Part shown: positions 29,540-37,612 of the stretch, piece by piece
How the letters are laid out: every line of letters starts with the position of its first letter
Position numbering within the stretch: the stretch's first letter is position 1
Assembly (NCBI RefSeq): GCF_001548475.1
Contig: NZ_LRUJ01000020.1
Location: 1 to 64,000 of the forward strand
Reading direction: 5' to 3'
From: Bordetella hinzii LMG 13501
GTDB lineage: Bacteria; Pseudomonadota; Gammaproteobacteria; Burkholderiales; Burkholderiaceae_B
DNA: 64,000 nucleotides
The notes under the pieces: model-generated
The model's input: the letters and a program-made list of their open reading frames with translations, nothing else
What the model was told of the DNA's origin: nothing
Database searches by the model: none
Translations under genes and position numbers: made by a program

Positions 29540-30568
29540 ATGACGACACGCAGACCCCGCAGCGCCGGCAAGGGCCGTGTCACCATGCACGACGTCGCCC
29601 AGCGCGCTGGCGTAAGCGCCATCACGGTCTCGCGCGCCCTGCGCACGCCGCACAAGGTCGCGCCCGAGCTGCGCGCCCGCATCGAGGCCGCGTGCGCCGA
29701 AATGGGCTATGTCATCAACCACGCCGCCAGCGCGCTGGCCTCGGCGCGATCGCGCATCGTGGTGGCGCTCATCCCGGCCTTGTCCAATGTCGTGTTCATT
29801 GACATCCTGACCGGCCTGAAGGAGGTCTTCGACGAGCACGGCTATCACCTGCTCATCGGCGTGACCGGCTATTCGCCAGCCGCGGAAGAGACCCAGCTGC
29901 GCGCCTATCTGCGGCACGCGCCCGACGGGCTCGTCCTCACCGGCATCGACCATACGCCCGGCGTCTGGGACATGCTGCGCAGGCATCACATCCCGGCCGT
30001 GCACACCATCGAAAACCTGCCCGAAGGCGATCCGGGCATGAGCGTGGGCTTCTCCCAGTTCGATTCCGGCCATGCCGCCGGACGTCATCTGATCGCGCGC
30101 GGCTACCGCCGCATCGGCATCGTCGGCGCCCAGCTCGATCCCCGTTCGCTGCGGCGCTGCGAGGGTTGCCGCCAGGCTCTACGCGAAGCCGGGCTGCATG
30201 ACCCGGGCCTGGAAATCATGACGCCGCGGAAGTCCTCCATCGCCCTGGGCGCCGAACTGCTGCGCCAGCTCGTGCAAGCCCATCCCGATTGCGACGGCGT
30301 GTTCTTCTGCAATGACGATCTGGCGCAGGGCGCGGTCTCCGAGAGCGCCCGCCTGGGCATCAAGGTGCCCGAAGCGCTCGGCCTGGTGGGTTATCACGAC
30401 CTGGCCGGCAGCGCCTGGACGCATCCGCCGCTGTCGACGATCCGCACCCCGCGCTACCAGATCGGCCGCGTGGCCGCCCAGCTGCTGATGGAGCAGCTGC
30501 AGGGCCACCCGCCCGGGCAAGGCCGCGTGGACCTGGGCTTCGAGCTCTTGCAGCGCCAGACCAGCTGA
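29540..30568 (+). CDS. LacI-family transcriptional regulator
   Basis: 342 residues. The DNA-binding head has VTMHDVAQRAGVSAITVSRALRTP (about 14-37) and the hinge helix region HAASALASARS. A periplasmic-binding-protein-like effector domain follows, with FSQFDSGHAAGRHLI, GVFFCNDDLAQGA and STIRTPRYQIGRVAAQLL. It looks most like the gluconate-type subgroup. No sugar gene is adjacent, so the target is unknown. It may be cotranscribed with the Nudix gene. Confidence 0.9.
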   Translation: MTTRRPRSAGKGRVTMHDVAQRAGVSAITVSRALRTPHKVAPELRARIEAACAEMGYVINHAASALASARSRIVVALIPALSNVVFIDILTGLKEVFDEHGYHLLIGVTGYSPAAEETQLRAYLRHAPDGLVLTGIDHTPGVWDMLRRHHIPAVHTIENLPEGDPGMSVGFSQFDSGHAAGRHLIARGYRRIGIVGAQLDPRSLRRCEGCRQALREAGLHDPGLEIMTPRKSSIALGAELLRQLVQAHPDCDGVFFCNDDLAQGAVSESARLGIKVPEALGLVGYHDLAGSAWTHPPLSTIRTPRYQIGRVAAQLLMEQLQGHPPGQGRVDLGFELLQRQTS

Positions 30569-33136
30569 TCACTCCGGCGCCGGCAGCGGGCCCTCGGCGG
30601 GCTGCCTGGGCGGCGGCTGGACGCCTGGCGGATAGACCTGGCCGGTTTCGGAGAACTGGCGCCACACTTCGATGGCCCGCAGGCGCTGCTTGACCACCTT
30701 GTCGATGCGCTCGCGCAGATCGGCATCGCGCGCCAGCACGGCGTGCAGGTCGCGCGCCGAGAGCATCAGCAGCTTGCTGTAGCCCAGCGAACGCACATCG
30801 GCATTGATATGTTCATCGCCCAGGAGCGCCAGCTCGCCGAAGAACTCGCCGCTGCCCAGTTCCACCGTGGTGTTGTCGGGCAGCTGCACCACGACGGCCC
30901 CGGAAGCCACGAAGCACATCTCCTGTCCATGGCGCCCATGGGCCAGCACACGCTGGTCGGGCAGGGCCAGGCGCGGCTTGAGCAGCTTGCAGATGGCCCG
31001 CAGCGAGTCCGGGCTGAGCCCTTCGAAGATGGGCACGCGCTTGATGAGTTCGGCCGCCCCCAACTCGATATCCAGCGGCGGACGGCGGTCGATGTGCGCC
31101 CAGCGCGTCTTGAGCTGGGCCATCAGGTCGGCATAGACTTCGCCGCTGATCAGGAACTGCTCCAGCATGTCGCGGTAGCGGATGCGCTCCAGCTCCCGGG
31201 CCACCCGGCCCAGATAGCTCTCCTGCAGCCACAGGGCATAGCTCGGATACTGCAGGTTGAGCGCCTGCAGGGCATTGTCGACCAGGTCCAGGCGGCGCTG
31301 GTGGGCGGTCACGATGTGCTGGGCGGCATCGTCGCCCAGCAAGGGGCCGATCTGCTCGCGCGCGAACTGCATCAGGCGCTGCGCCACCGACCGCTTGGTC
31401 TGCAGATTGGCAAAGCGCTGGCCCAGCTCGCGGGCCAGCCAGCCCTGGAAGCCGAAGACATAATGCAGCCGCAAGGCCAGCCGGAAACCCGTGGAATAGC
31501 GCACGTCGGCCACGATGGCCTCGTCAAAGCCCTTCACGCCCCCCGTGCGCACGGCGTCCTCCAGGCGTTCGGCGCGCGCCAGCAGGCTTTCGGCCATGCG
31601 CCAATCGACGATCTGGGCCTTGAGAATGTCGAAGAACATTTCCTCTTCGTGCCGCGCCACGATGGCCAGGCCCACGGCCGTGCGCTGCTCCAGGCTCATG
31701 CGCGCGACCTGGCTGTCGTGCACGGCCGTCAGGCTGGCATCGAATACGGCGTGGATGCGGTCGCGGGCCTCGGGCGCGATATGGTCTTCCTTGGCGATTT
31801 CATCCGTCTTGCCCTGCAGCGTCTCCAGGGCCACGGACAAGGCCTGGTTGCGGATGGTGCGCTCCACGGGCGAGAGCTGGTTCAGGCCCAGCATGCGGAT
31901 CAAGGGGCGCAGGCTGATGCCGTTGATGAAGAGCGTGGCCAGCACGAAACCGGTGGTCGCCACCGCCACGAACTGGCGCGCCTCCTCGGATACCGTGGTC
32001 TGCTCGGTGACGGCCAGCGCCAGCGCCAGCGACACCGCCCCCCGCAATCCTCCCCAGAGCATCACGCTCTTGTACGGATTGCTCACCTCGGCCCCGATCT
32101 TGAATATCTGCAACAGCGGCAGCAGCCCGAACACCACGATGGCGCGCGCCACCAGCGTCGCCGCGAACACCACCACCACCAGGAACAGCTCCTGCCAGTC
32201 GGCCGCCGCCATCAGCTTGGGGATGAGCATGGCGGCAAACAGGAAGATGAGCGAATTGGCCCAGAAGCCGAATTGCCCCCAGAAGTTGGACAGGTACTCG
32301 AAGGTAGTGGGCGACATGCGGGTGCGCCCCGTCGACCCCACCACCAGGCCGGCCACCACCGTCGCCACCACGCCCGAGACATTCAGATAGTGCTCGGAGA
32401 TGAAAAAGGACAGATAGGCCAGCGTGAGGGTGAGGGTGATCTCGGCGGTCGGGAAGCCGCGCAGCCAGGCAAACAGCGAGCAGGCCGCCCGGCCCATCAG
32501 CCAGCCGGCGATGCCCCCGCCCAGGAAGTGGATGATGAAGTCATTGAACACGGCCCGGGCCGAAAGCTCGCCCGAGCCGCCCAGCGCAGCCAGCAGCACC
32601 GAATACAGCGCGATGGAAGCCGCGTCATTGAACAGGCTCTCGCCCTCGACCAGGGTGGTGAGCCGCTTGGGCGCACCCACCTCCCGGAAGATGCCGACCA
32701 CGGCCGCCGGATCGGTCGTGGCCACGATGGCGCCCAGCAGGAGGCAGACCAGCAGCCCATAGGAAGACACGGCGTTGACCGCCACGCCGACCACCAGGGT
32801 GCACACCACCACCGCGACGATGGCCATCATCAGGATCGGGCCGATGTCGTTCATCAGGCGCCGCACGTTCATGGACAGCGCCGTCTCGAACAGCAGCACG
32901 GGCAGGAAGACCATGAGAAAGGTCTCGGAAGAAATCTCGAAACGCTCGATGGTGTCCAGCAGGTCGCCCAAGACCGGCGGCGCCCAGCCATGCAGATGAA
33001 TCCCAATGCCCAGCAGACAGCCGACGATGGCCAGCAGCACCGAATATGGCAGGCCCAGGCGGCCGGCCAGGGGCGGCATGAAGCAGACCAGGGTCAAGAG
33101 CCCGGCGAGCCCGAAAACGAGAAATCCGATATCCAT
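30569..33136 (-). CDS. Na+/H+ antiporter (CPA1/NhaP-like) with C-terminal cyclic-nucleotide-binding-like domain
   Basis: 855 residues. About twelve transmembrane helices (1-430) carry the CPA1 exchange motifs GAIVATTDPAAVVGIFREVG and EGESLFNDAASIALY. A long soluble helical region (about 440-700) follows, then a CNBD-like jelly roll (about 705-815) with RVPIFEGLSPDSLRAICKLL and GEFFGELALLGDEH. The phosphate-binding cassette arginine that contacts cAMP in CRP is replaced by Ile in INADVRS, so ligand binding is doubtful. The start MDIGFLVFGLAG at 33136 is the first residue of helix 1. It is divergent from a cAMP-phosphodiesterase-like gene. It probably controls cytoplasmic pH or Na+. Confidence 0.88.
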   Translation of the reverse strand: MDIGFLVFGLAGLLTLVCFMPPLAGRLGLPYSVLLAIVGCLLGIGIHLHGWAPPVLGDLLDTIERFEISSETFLMVFLPVLLFETALSMNVRRLMNDIGPILMMAIVAVVVCTLVVGVAVNAVSSYGLLVCLLLGAIVATTDPAAVVGIFREVGAPKRLTTLVEGESLFNDAASIALYSVLLAALGGSGELSARAVFNDFIIHFLGGGIAGWLMGRAACSLFAWLRGFPTAEITLTLTLAYLSFFISEHYLNVSGVVATVVAGLVVGSTGRTRMSPTTFEYLSNFWGQFGFWANSLIFLFAAMLIPKLMAAADWQELFLVVVVFAATLVARAIVVFGLLPLLQIFKIGAEVSNPYKSVMLWGGLRGAVSLALALAVTEQTTVSEEARQFVAVATTGFVLATLFINGISLRPLIRMLGLNQLSPVERTIRNQALSVALETLQGKTDEIAKEDHIAPEARDRIHAVFDASLTAVHDSQVARMSLEQRTAVGLAIVARHEEEMFFDILKAQIVDWRMAESLLARAERLEDAVRTGGVKGFDEAIVADVRYSTGFRLALRLHYVFGFQGWLARELGQRFANLQTKRSVAQRLMQFAREQIGPLLGDDAAQHIVTAHQRRLDLVDNALQALNLQYPSYALWLQESYLGRVARELERIRYRDMLEQFLISGEVYADLMAQLKTRWAHIDRRPPLDIELGAAELIKRVPIFEGLSPDSLRAICKLLKPRLALPDQRVLAHGRHGQEMCFVASGAVVVQLPDNTTVELGSGEFFGELALLGDEHINADVRSLGYSKLLMLSARDLHAVLARDADLRERIDKVVKQRLRAIEVWRQFSETGQVYPPGVQPPPRQPAEGPLPAPE

Positions 33137-33309
33137 GGGGAGGCGCGGCCGCGCAAGAGAACAAGGGCCAAGGATAGCGTCTTTTTCGCGCCGGCTTGCC
33201 GGGGCGCCCCGCCCCGCGCCCACACTTGGTTACGCCTGCCCCGGATATGGGTCATGCCAGCGCCACGATTTTTCGCTAAGGTTGGCGGTTTCCGATACCG
33301 GGAGCGGCC

Positions 33310-34140
33310 TTGCCCCAGAACCCGCTTGCGGCGCGCCGCCACGAAGCGCCCGCCTTGCTTGTGCAACTGACCGACTCGCATCTGATGGAAGACCCCGAGG
33401 CGCTCATGCTCGGCGTGAACACGGACGCCAGCCTGCGGGCCGTGCTCGACCTCGTCCGGCGCCAGGAGGCCCGGCCCGACCTGATGCTGCTGACCGGCGA
33501 TCTCTCCCAGGACGGCAGCCCGGTCGCCTACCAGCGCCTGCGGGCGCACCTGCGCGACGCCACCCACCCGGTGCGCTGCCTGCCCGGCAATCATGATGCG
33601 CCGCAGGTGCTGCGCCAGGAACTGGGCGATTGGGTGCAGCCCGTCCACGACCTGCCCGGCTGGCGCGTCATCATGCTGGATTCCACCGTGGCCGGCCAGG
33701 ACCTCGGCCGTATCGGCCCGGCGCAATTCGACTTGCTCGACCAGGCCCTGCGGGACGCGGGCGAACGCCATGTGCTGGTCGCCCTGCATCACAACCTGGC
33801 CCGGGTGGACGGCAATTGGCATGACCCCATGATGGTCGACAACGCCGCGGCGGTCTTTGCGCGCCTGTCCAGCCACCCGCGGGCCCGGATCGCCCTCTGG
33901 GGGCATATCCACCAGGAGTTCGACTGCCGGCACCATCATCTGCGCATGCTGGGCACGCCTTCGACCTGCTTTCAGTTCATGCTCAAGGACGGCCGCCACG
34001 CCATCGATCCCCGGGCGCCCGGCTATCGCTGGATCAAGCTCTATGCGGATGGGTCGATTGCCACGGGCGTGCGCCGCCTGGATGCCGGCGTATGGGCCGC
34101 CCTGCGCGGCCAGGCCGCGCCCCAAGCCAGGGCCGCCTGA
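33310..34140 (+). CDS. cpdA: Metallophosphoesterase, CpdA (3',5'-cAMP phosphodiesterase) type
   Basis: 276 residues of the class III cyclic nucleotide phosphodiesterase family. The dimetal site is complete: QLTDSHL, LLTGDLSQDG, LPGNHD, ALHHN and LWGHIHQEF. E. coli CpdA has a very similar length and layout. The start is TTG at 33310, preceded by GGGAG; no ATG is better placed. It would lower cAMP or act on another phosphodiester. The antiporter with the CNBD-like tail is divergent from it across 173 bases. Confidence 0.85.
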   Translation: MPQNPLAARRHEAPALLVQLTDSHLMEDPEALMLGVNTDASLRAVLDLVRRQEARPDLMLLTGDLSQDGSPVAYQRLRAHLRDATHPVRCLPGNHDAPQVLRQELGDWVQPVHDLPGWRVIMLDSTVAGQDLGRIGPAQFDLLDQALRDAGERHVLVALHHNLARVDGNWHDPMMVDNAAAVFARLSSHPRARIALWGHIHQEFDCRHHHLRMLGTPSTCFQFMLKDGRHAIDPRAPGYRWIKLYADGSIATGVRRLDAGVWAALRGQAAPQARAA

Positions 34141-34164
34141 AAAAAGGCCCCGCGGCACGGCAAT

Positions 34165-34198
34165 AAAAAACGGGGCACCGATATGCGTAGGTGCCCCG
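34165..34198 (-). terminator. Rho-independent terminator of the candidate small RNA
   Basis: A 9-base GC-rich stem (34190-34198 with 34171-34179, 10-base loop) followed on the minus strand by TTTTTTATTG. There is no T run on the plus side. Confidence 0.8.
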
Positions 34199-34261
34199 CA
34201 AAACCGTCCGTCTCATAGGGGAGGGGAAAGAGGAGAAGCCGAGACGGACGCCAAGACTGCA
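34165..34261 (-). ncRNA. Candidate trans-acting small RNA with pyrimidine-rich loop
   Basis: Read on the minus strand, a 10-base perfect stem (34250-34241 with 34214-34205) displays a 26-base loop that is almost all pyrimidine and includes CTTCTCCTCTTTCCCCTCCCC split over two C/T runs, complementary to Shine-Dalgarno-like sequences. It is followed by a 9-base terminator stem (34198-34190 with 34179-34171) and six T residues (34170-34165). A weak -10 (TATTTA, 34273-34268) would put the 5' end near 34261, giving about 97 bases. No convincing -35 was seen. A direct repeat GCAAAACCGT (34198-34207 and 34259-34268, plus strand) flanks the first hairpin. It could instead be processed from the rpoH 3' UTR. 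Confidence 0.5.
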
Positions 34262-34398
34262 AAACCGTAAATAGCATTGCGGTCTACGTTGTTTAGTCAG
34301 GGCCCCGGAGGATAAGTTTCGGGCAAATGCCGGGCTTTGCCGGCGAATTTGTATCAATTGGTGTCGAATCTGCCGGCAAGCCTCGCGGCGCCCGGAAT

Positions 34399-34433
34399 GC
34401 ACAAGGCCTGCTCCGCTGGAGCAGGCCTTGTGC
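34399..34433. terminator. 16-base-pair hairpin directly after rpoH
   Basis: Perfect 16-base arms (34399-34414 and 34418-34433) with a 3-base loop lie 14 bases past the rpoH stop. There is no proper T tract, so it may end rpoH transcription weakly or protect the 3' end. Confidence 0.6.
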
Positions 34434-34447
34434 CATGGGCGTGGAAA

Positions 34448-35335
34448 TCAGGCCGGCGCCAGGGCCCCGCGCATCTTCTTCAGCGCGGCGGCCTCGATCT
34501 GGCGGATGCGTTCGGCCGAGACGCCGAACTCGGCGGCCAGCTCATGCAGCGTGGCGCCCCCGTCGTCTTGCAGCCAGCGGGCCTCGACGATGCGCCGCGA
34601 ACGCGGATCCAGCGCCATGATGGCGTCGGACAGGCCCTTGCCTTGCAGATCGTCGCGCGCCTTGCGCTCCAGCACACGGGTCGGTTCTTCGCGGCACTCG
34701 TCGGACAGGTAGGCAATGGGCGCGTAGCTGTCGTCGTCATCGTCCTGGTTTTCCAGTGACAGGTCGCGGCCCGACAGCCGGACTTCCATCTCGCTGACGT
34801 CTTCGCGGCGGACATTGAGTTCGCGCGCGATGTGGTCGACCTGCTCGGTATCCAGCGTGTGGCCGTCCGGACGCATGCTGCGCAGGTTGAAGAACAGCTT
34901 GCGCTGGGCCTTGGTGGTCGCCACCTTGACCAGGCGCCAGTTGCGGATGATGTATTCGTGGATTTCGGCCTTGATCCAGTGCACGGCAAAGGACACCAGG
35001 CGCACGCCGCGCTCAGGGTCGAAACGCTTGACGGCCTTCATCAGGCCGACGTTGCCTTCCTGGATGAGGTCGGCGTGGGGCAGTCCGTAGCCCAGGTACT
35101 GGCGGGCGACCGACACCACCAGCCGCAGGTGCGACAACACCAGTTCGCGGGCGGCTTCGAGGTCGCCGCCGTCGCGCAGGCGGCGCGCCAGCGTGGACTC
35201 TTGTTCGGCGGTCAGCACCGGCAGGCGATTGACCGTCGAGATATAGGCATCGATCGTGCCCAACGCGCCCGGATTGGCAACCGCCAAGGCCAAGGCGTTG
35301 CCCGAGGCGGCCAACGAGGGACTGGCAGAATTCAT
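34448..35335 (-). CDS. rpoH: Heat-shock RNA polymerase sigma factor, sigma-32
   Basis: 295 residues. Sigma region 2 contains HADLIQEGNVGLMKAVKRFDPERGVRLVSFAVHWI; region 4 contains ATLHELAAEFGVSAERIRQIEAAALKKM. The RpoH-specific box QRKLFFNLR lies at 144-152. It directs transcription of chaperone and protease genes. GGAGG precedes the ATG. A perfect CIRCE operator lies 46-72 bases upstream of the start, so HrcA probably represses it; this differs from the E. coli RNA-thermometer scheme. Confidence 0.97.
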   Translation of the reverse strand: MNSASPSLAASGNALALAVANPGALGTIDAYISTVNRLPVLTAEQESTLARRLRDGGDLEAARELVLSHLRLVVSVARQYLGYGLPHADLIQEGNVGLMKAVKRFDPERGVRLVSFAVHWIKAEIHEYIIRNWRLVKVATTKAQRKLFFNLRSMRPDGHTLDTEQVDHIARELNVRREDVSEMEVRLSGRDLSLENQDDDDDSYAPIAYLSDECREEPTRVLERKARDDLQGKGLSDAIMALDPRSRRIVEARWLQDDGGATLHELAAEFGVSAERIRQIEAAALKKMRGALAPA

Positions 35336-35380
35336 ATTGCGGCCTCCATGGAACGAGGGGAAAACGGCATGAGCTTGATG

Positions 35381-35407
35381 TTAGCACTCCAACACTTTGA
35401 GTGCTAA
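35381..35407. promoter_or_regulatory. CIRCE element (HrcA operator) upstream of rpoH
   Basis: TTAGCACTC, nine bases, GAGTGCTAA: a perfect match to the CIRCE consensus TTAGCACTC-N9-GAGTGCTAA. It lies 46 bases upstream of the rpoH start. HrcA binds this element as a repressor that GroEL keeps active. Confidence 0.93.
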
Positions 35408-35464
35408 TTCGACTATTGCGGCGCACCAAAGTTCCGGCCTTTCCCCTCGGAAAACGATGTGACC

Positions 35465-35923
35465 CTATTTCTGGGCAACCCGTTTGCCCACCAGTTCGAT
35501 GGCCGGGGCGAGCCGCCCCTGGAGGTCGGGCGGCAGGCCCAGGTTGGCCGTGGGGTGCATCAGCACCTCGACCCGGCCGTCCTGCTCGCGCACCAGCACG
35601 CGCAGGGGCAGGTCCAGCGCCACATCGGGCGCGGCCAGCATCAGCGGCGTGCCGGCCTTGGGATTGCCGAAGACAAGCACCTTGGTGGGCGGCATGGTCA
35701 GCCCGACGGCCTTGGCCGCGCCGGCGTGATCGATCTCGGCGAAGACCGTCATGCCCTGCTCGACCAGGCCCTGGCGCAGATGCGTGACCGTCTCGTCAAA
35801 GCCGCGCGCGCTGTTGAATTTGACCAGGGCATCATGGGCCTGGGCGCCCGCCGCCATGGCCAGGGCCATGGCGGCGCCTCCGATGAAACGCCTGATGAGG
35901 GTGAATGGGGTGCCGTGCTTCAT
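35465..35923 (-). CDS. DUF302-family periplasmic protein
   Basis: 152 residues. A signal peptide (about 1-29, AMALAMAAGAQA) precedes a DUF302 domain: FDETVTHLRQGLVEQGMTVFAEIDHAGAAKAVGL, TKVLVFGNPKAGTPLM, APDVALDLPLRVLVRE. AAGGAG precedes the ATG at 35923, and a -10-like TATACT lies at 35963-35958. Function is unknown; the fold is small alpha/beta and sometimes linked to stress or thiol chemistry. Confidence 0.85.
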   Translation of the reverse strand: MKHGTPFTLIRRFIGGAAMALAMAAGAQAHDALVKFNSARGFDETVTHLRQGLVEQGMTVFAEIDHAGAAKAVGLTMPPTKVLVFGNPKAGTPLMLAAPDVALDLPLRVLVREQDGRVEVLMHPTANLGLPPDLQGRLAPAIELVGKRVAQK

Positions 35924-36021
35924 GTATGCGCTCCTTGGCTGGCTTAGAGAGCGGGCAAGTATAGAAAGCCGGCCGGGCAGGACGGCCCGGACCCGGCCCG
36001 AATTGGACCAAGGCCCGGCGG

Positions 36022-36711
36022 CTACCAGCCGCGCTGCTTCAGTCCTTGCGCCGTCGCCTCGTCGGCCGGGCGGATGAAGAGCGCGCCCCGCGGGTCGAAC
36101 AGCACCTGGTAGCGCGCGCCGTCGAAAAGCGGCATATACGCCGCGCTGCCATAGGTGACGTCGACAAAGGGCAGCCAGCCGGGAAGCCAGCGCTTGACCG
36201 CGCTGATATCGGGTGCAGGCCAATCGTCCAGCACATGGACGGAGCGCGTGCCGCTTTGTTCGCGCCCGGCATCCCGGTAACGGCCGGACAGGCGTTCCAG
36301 GCGATACAGCGGCGGCGCGCCCGTGACCACGGCCGGCAGCCGCCAGCGCACCACCTTGGCGTCGATCTGCCATTCATCGCCGTAGAGGGTGTAGTCGCGC
36401 GTGCCCAGGCCCTGGGCCTGCGCCGACACCAGATATTGATTGTCGGCCTGGCGGCTGACGCGGATCTCGGCGACCGGCACATCGGTGGTCAGACGGAAGA
36501 ACTGCACCAGCGACAGCGCCAGCAACACCGCCAGGGCGGCCACGGCCGCCAGCAGCAGGCCGAACAGGCGCCGGACCGGCCTCAGACGGAACCGCCCCAT
36601 GTCGTCGCGCGCGCCGCCGCGGCCCAGCAACATGCCTAGGCCCAGCAGCAGCACGACGATCGCCCCGAGGGCGACCCACACGAAAGGCGTCAGCAGATCA
36701 GTCAAGGACAA
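36022..36711 (-). CDS. Two-helix membrane protein with large extracytoplasmic domain, unknown
   Basis: 229 residues. Two hydrophobic helices (about 9-29 and 48-70) flank a basic cytoplasmic loop (RFRLRPVRR). A soluble domain of about 150 residues follows, with YTLYGDEWQIDAKVVRWRLPAVVTG and DVTYGSAAYMPLFDGARYQVLFDPRGALFIRPADE. I do not recognise a defined family. The start is TTG at 36711 or three codons later; GGAG is nearby and TATACT (36740-36735) may be its -10. Confidence 0.7.
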   Translation of the reverse strand: MSLTDLLTPFVWVALGAIVVLLLGLGMLLGRGGARDDMGRFRLRPVRRLFGLLLAAVAALAVLLALSLVQFFRLTTDVPVAEIRVSRQADNQYLVSAQAQGLGTRDYTLYGDEWQIDAKVVRWRLPAVVTGAPPLYRLERLSGRYRDAGREQSGTRSVHVLDDWPAPDISAVKRWLPGWLPFVDVTYGSAAYMPLFDGARYQVLFDPRGALFIRPADEATAQGLKQRGW

Positions 36712-36762
36712 GCGCTCCGGTCAGGGGTCGCGCAAGTATAGAAGCGGCCCCGCCGGCAAGCC

Positions 36763-37602
36763 TTAACGCAAGCGTTCGACGTGAAACCGGATGTGATCCG
36801 CCATGAAGGTCGAGATGAAGTAATAGCCATGGTCGTAGCCCTCATGGCGGCGCAGCGTGAGCGGCTGTCCGGCATCCCGGCAGGCGGCCTCGAACACCTC
36901 GGGATACAGTTGCTCGGCCAGGAATTGATCCGACAGCCCCTGGTCGATCAGGATGCCCTCGGGATAGGGCACGCGCCGGGCGCGCATGAGCTCGCTGGCA
37001 TCGTGCTGGGCCCACGCCGCGGCGTCCTCGCCCAGATAGCCGGCGAGAGCCTTCCTGCCCCAGGGGCAGCGCGTGGGCGCGGCGATGGGCGCGAAAGCCG
37101 ACACGCTGGCCCAGCGCCCCGGATGGCGCAGCGCCAGCGTCAAGGCGCCATGGCCGCCCATGGAGTGGCCGAAGATGCCCGCGCGCGCGGCATCGCCGGG
37201 CAGCTCGCCGGTGACCAGGTCGAACAACTCCCCGGCCACATAGCTTTCCATGCGGTAGTGCGGCGCATAGCCTTCGGTGCGCGCGTCCAGGTAGAAACCG
37301 GCGCCCACGCCGAAGTCCCAATGGTCGGTCTCGCCGGGCGCGCCCGCGCCGCGCGGGCTGGTGTCGCAGCTGACCAGCATGATGCCGTGCTCGGCGGCCA
37401 GGCGCTGGGCGCCGGCCTTGATCATGAAGGTCTCTTCCGTGCAAGTCAGGCCGGCCAGGTAGAACAGCACCGGCACGCGGGCGGCCTCGGCCTGCCGGGG
37501 CAGGAAGACCGAGAACCGCATGGGCAGACCGATCTGCGCGGAATCATGGCGATAGAAACGCTGCCGTCCGCCGAAAGCGCGATGTTCAGAGAGCAGTTCC
37601 AT
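36763..37602 (-). CDS. fghA: S-formylglutathione hydrolase
   Basis: 279 residues of the esterase D family. It splits S-formylglutathione into formate and glutathione. The nucleophile Ser147 lies in GHSMGGHGAL; VLFYLAGLTCTEETFMIKAGAQRLAAEHG is the diagnostic early segment, and the catalytic His is in EGYDHGYYFI. It starts 10 bases after the adhC stop, so the two make one formaldehyde-detoxification unit. Confidence 0.95.
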   Translation of the reverse strand: MELLSEHRAFGGRQRFYRHDSAQIGLPMRFSVFLPRQAEAARVPVLFYLAGLTCTEETFMIKAGAQRLAAEHGIMLVSCDTSPRGAGAPGETDHWDFGVGAGFYLDARTEGYAPHYRMESYVAGELFDLVTGELPGDAARAGIFGHSMGGHGALTLALRHPGRWASVSAFAPIAAPTRCPWGRKALAGYLGEDAAAWAQHDASELMRARRVPYPEGILIDQGLSDQFLAEQLYPEVFEAACRDAGQPLTLRRHEGYDHGYYFISTFMADHIRFHVERLR

Positions 37603-37612
37603 GGCGCATCCG

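Larger units (their letters stand above)
34141..34447. other. Non-coding region between cpdA and rpoH
   Basis: 307 bases with no supported protein gene. It contains a minus-strand candidate small RNA with its own terminator (34165-34261) and a 16-base-pair hairpin next to the rpoH stop (34399-34433). Confidence 0.7.

Noticed and set aside
30569-33136. A confident claim that the antiporter senses cAMP
   Set aside because: The domain shape is right, but the key phosphate-binding arginine is missing, so only a CNBD-like domain is stated.
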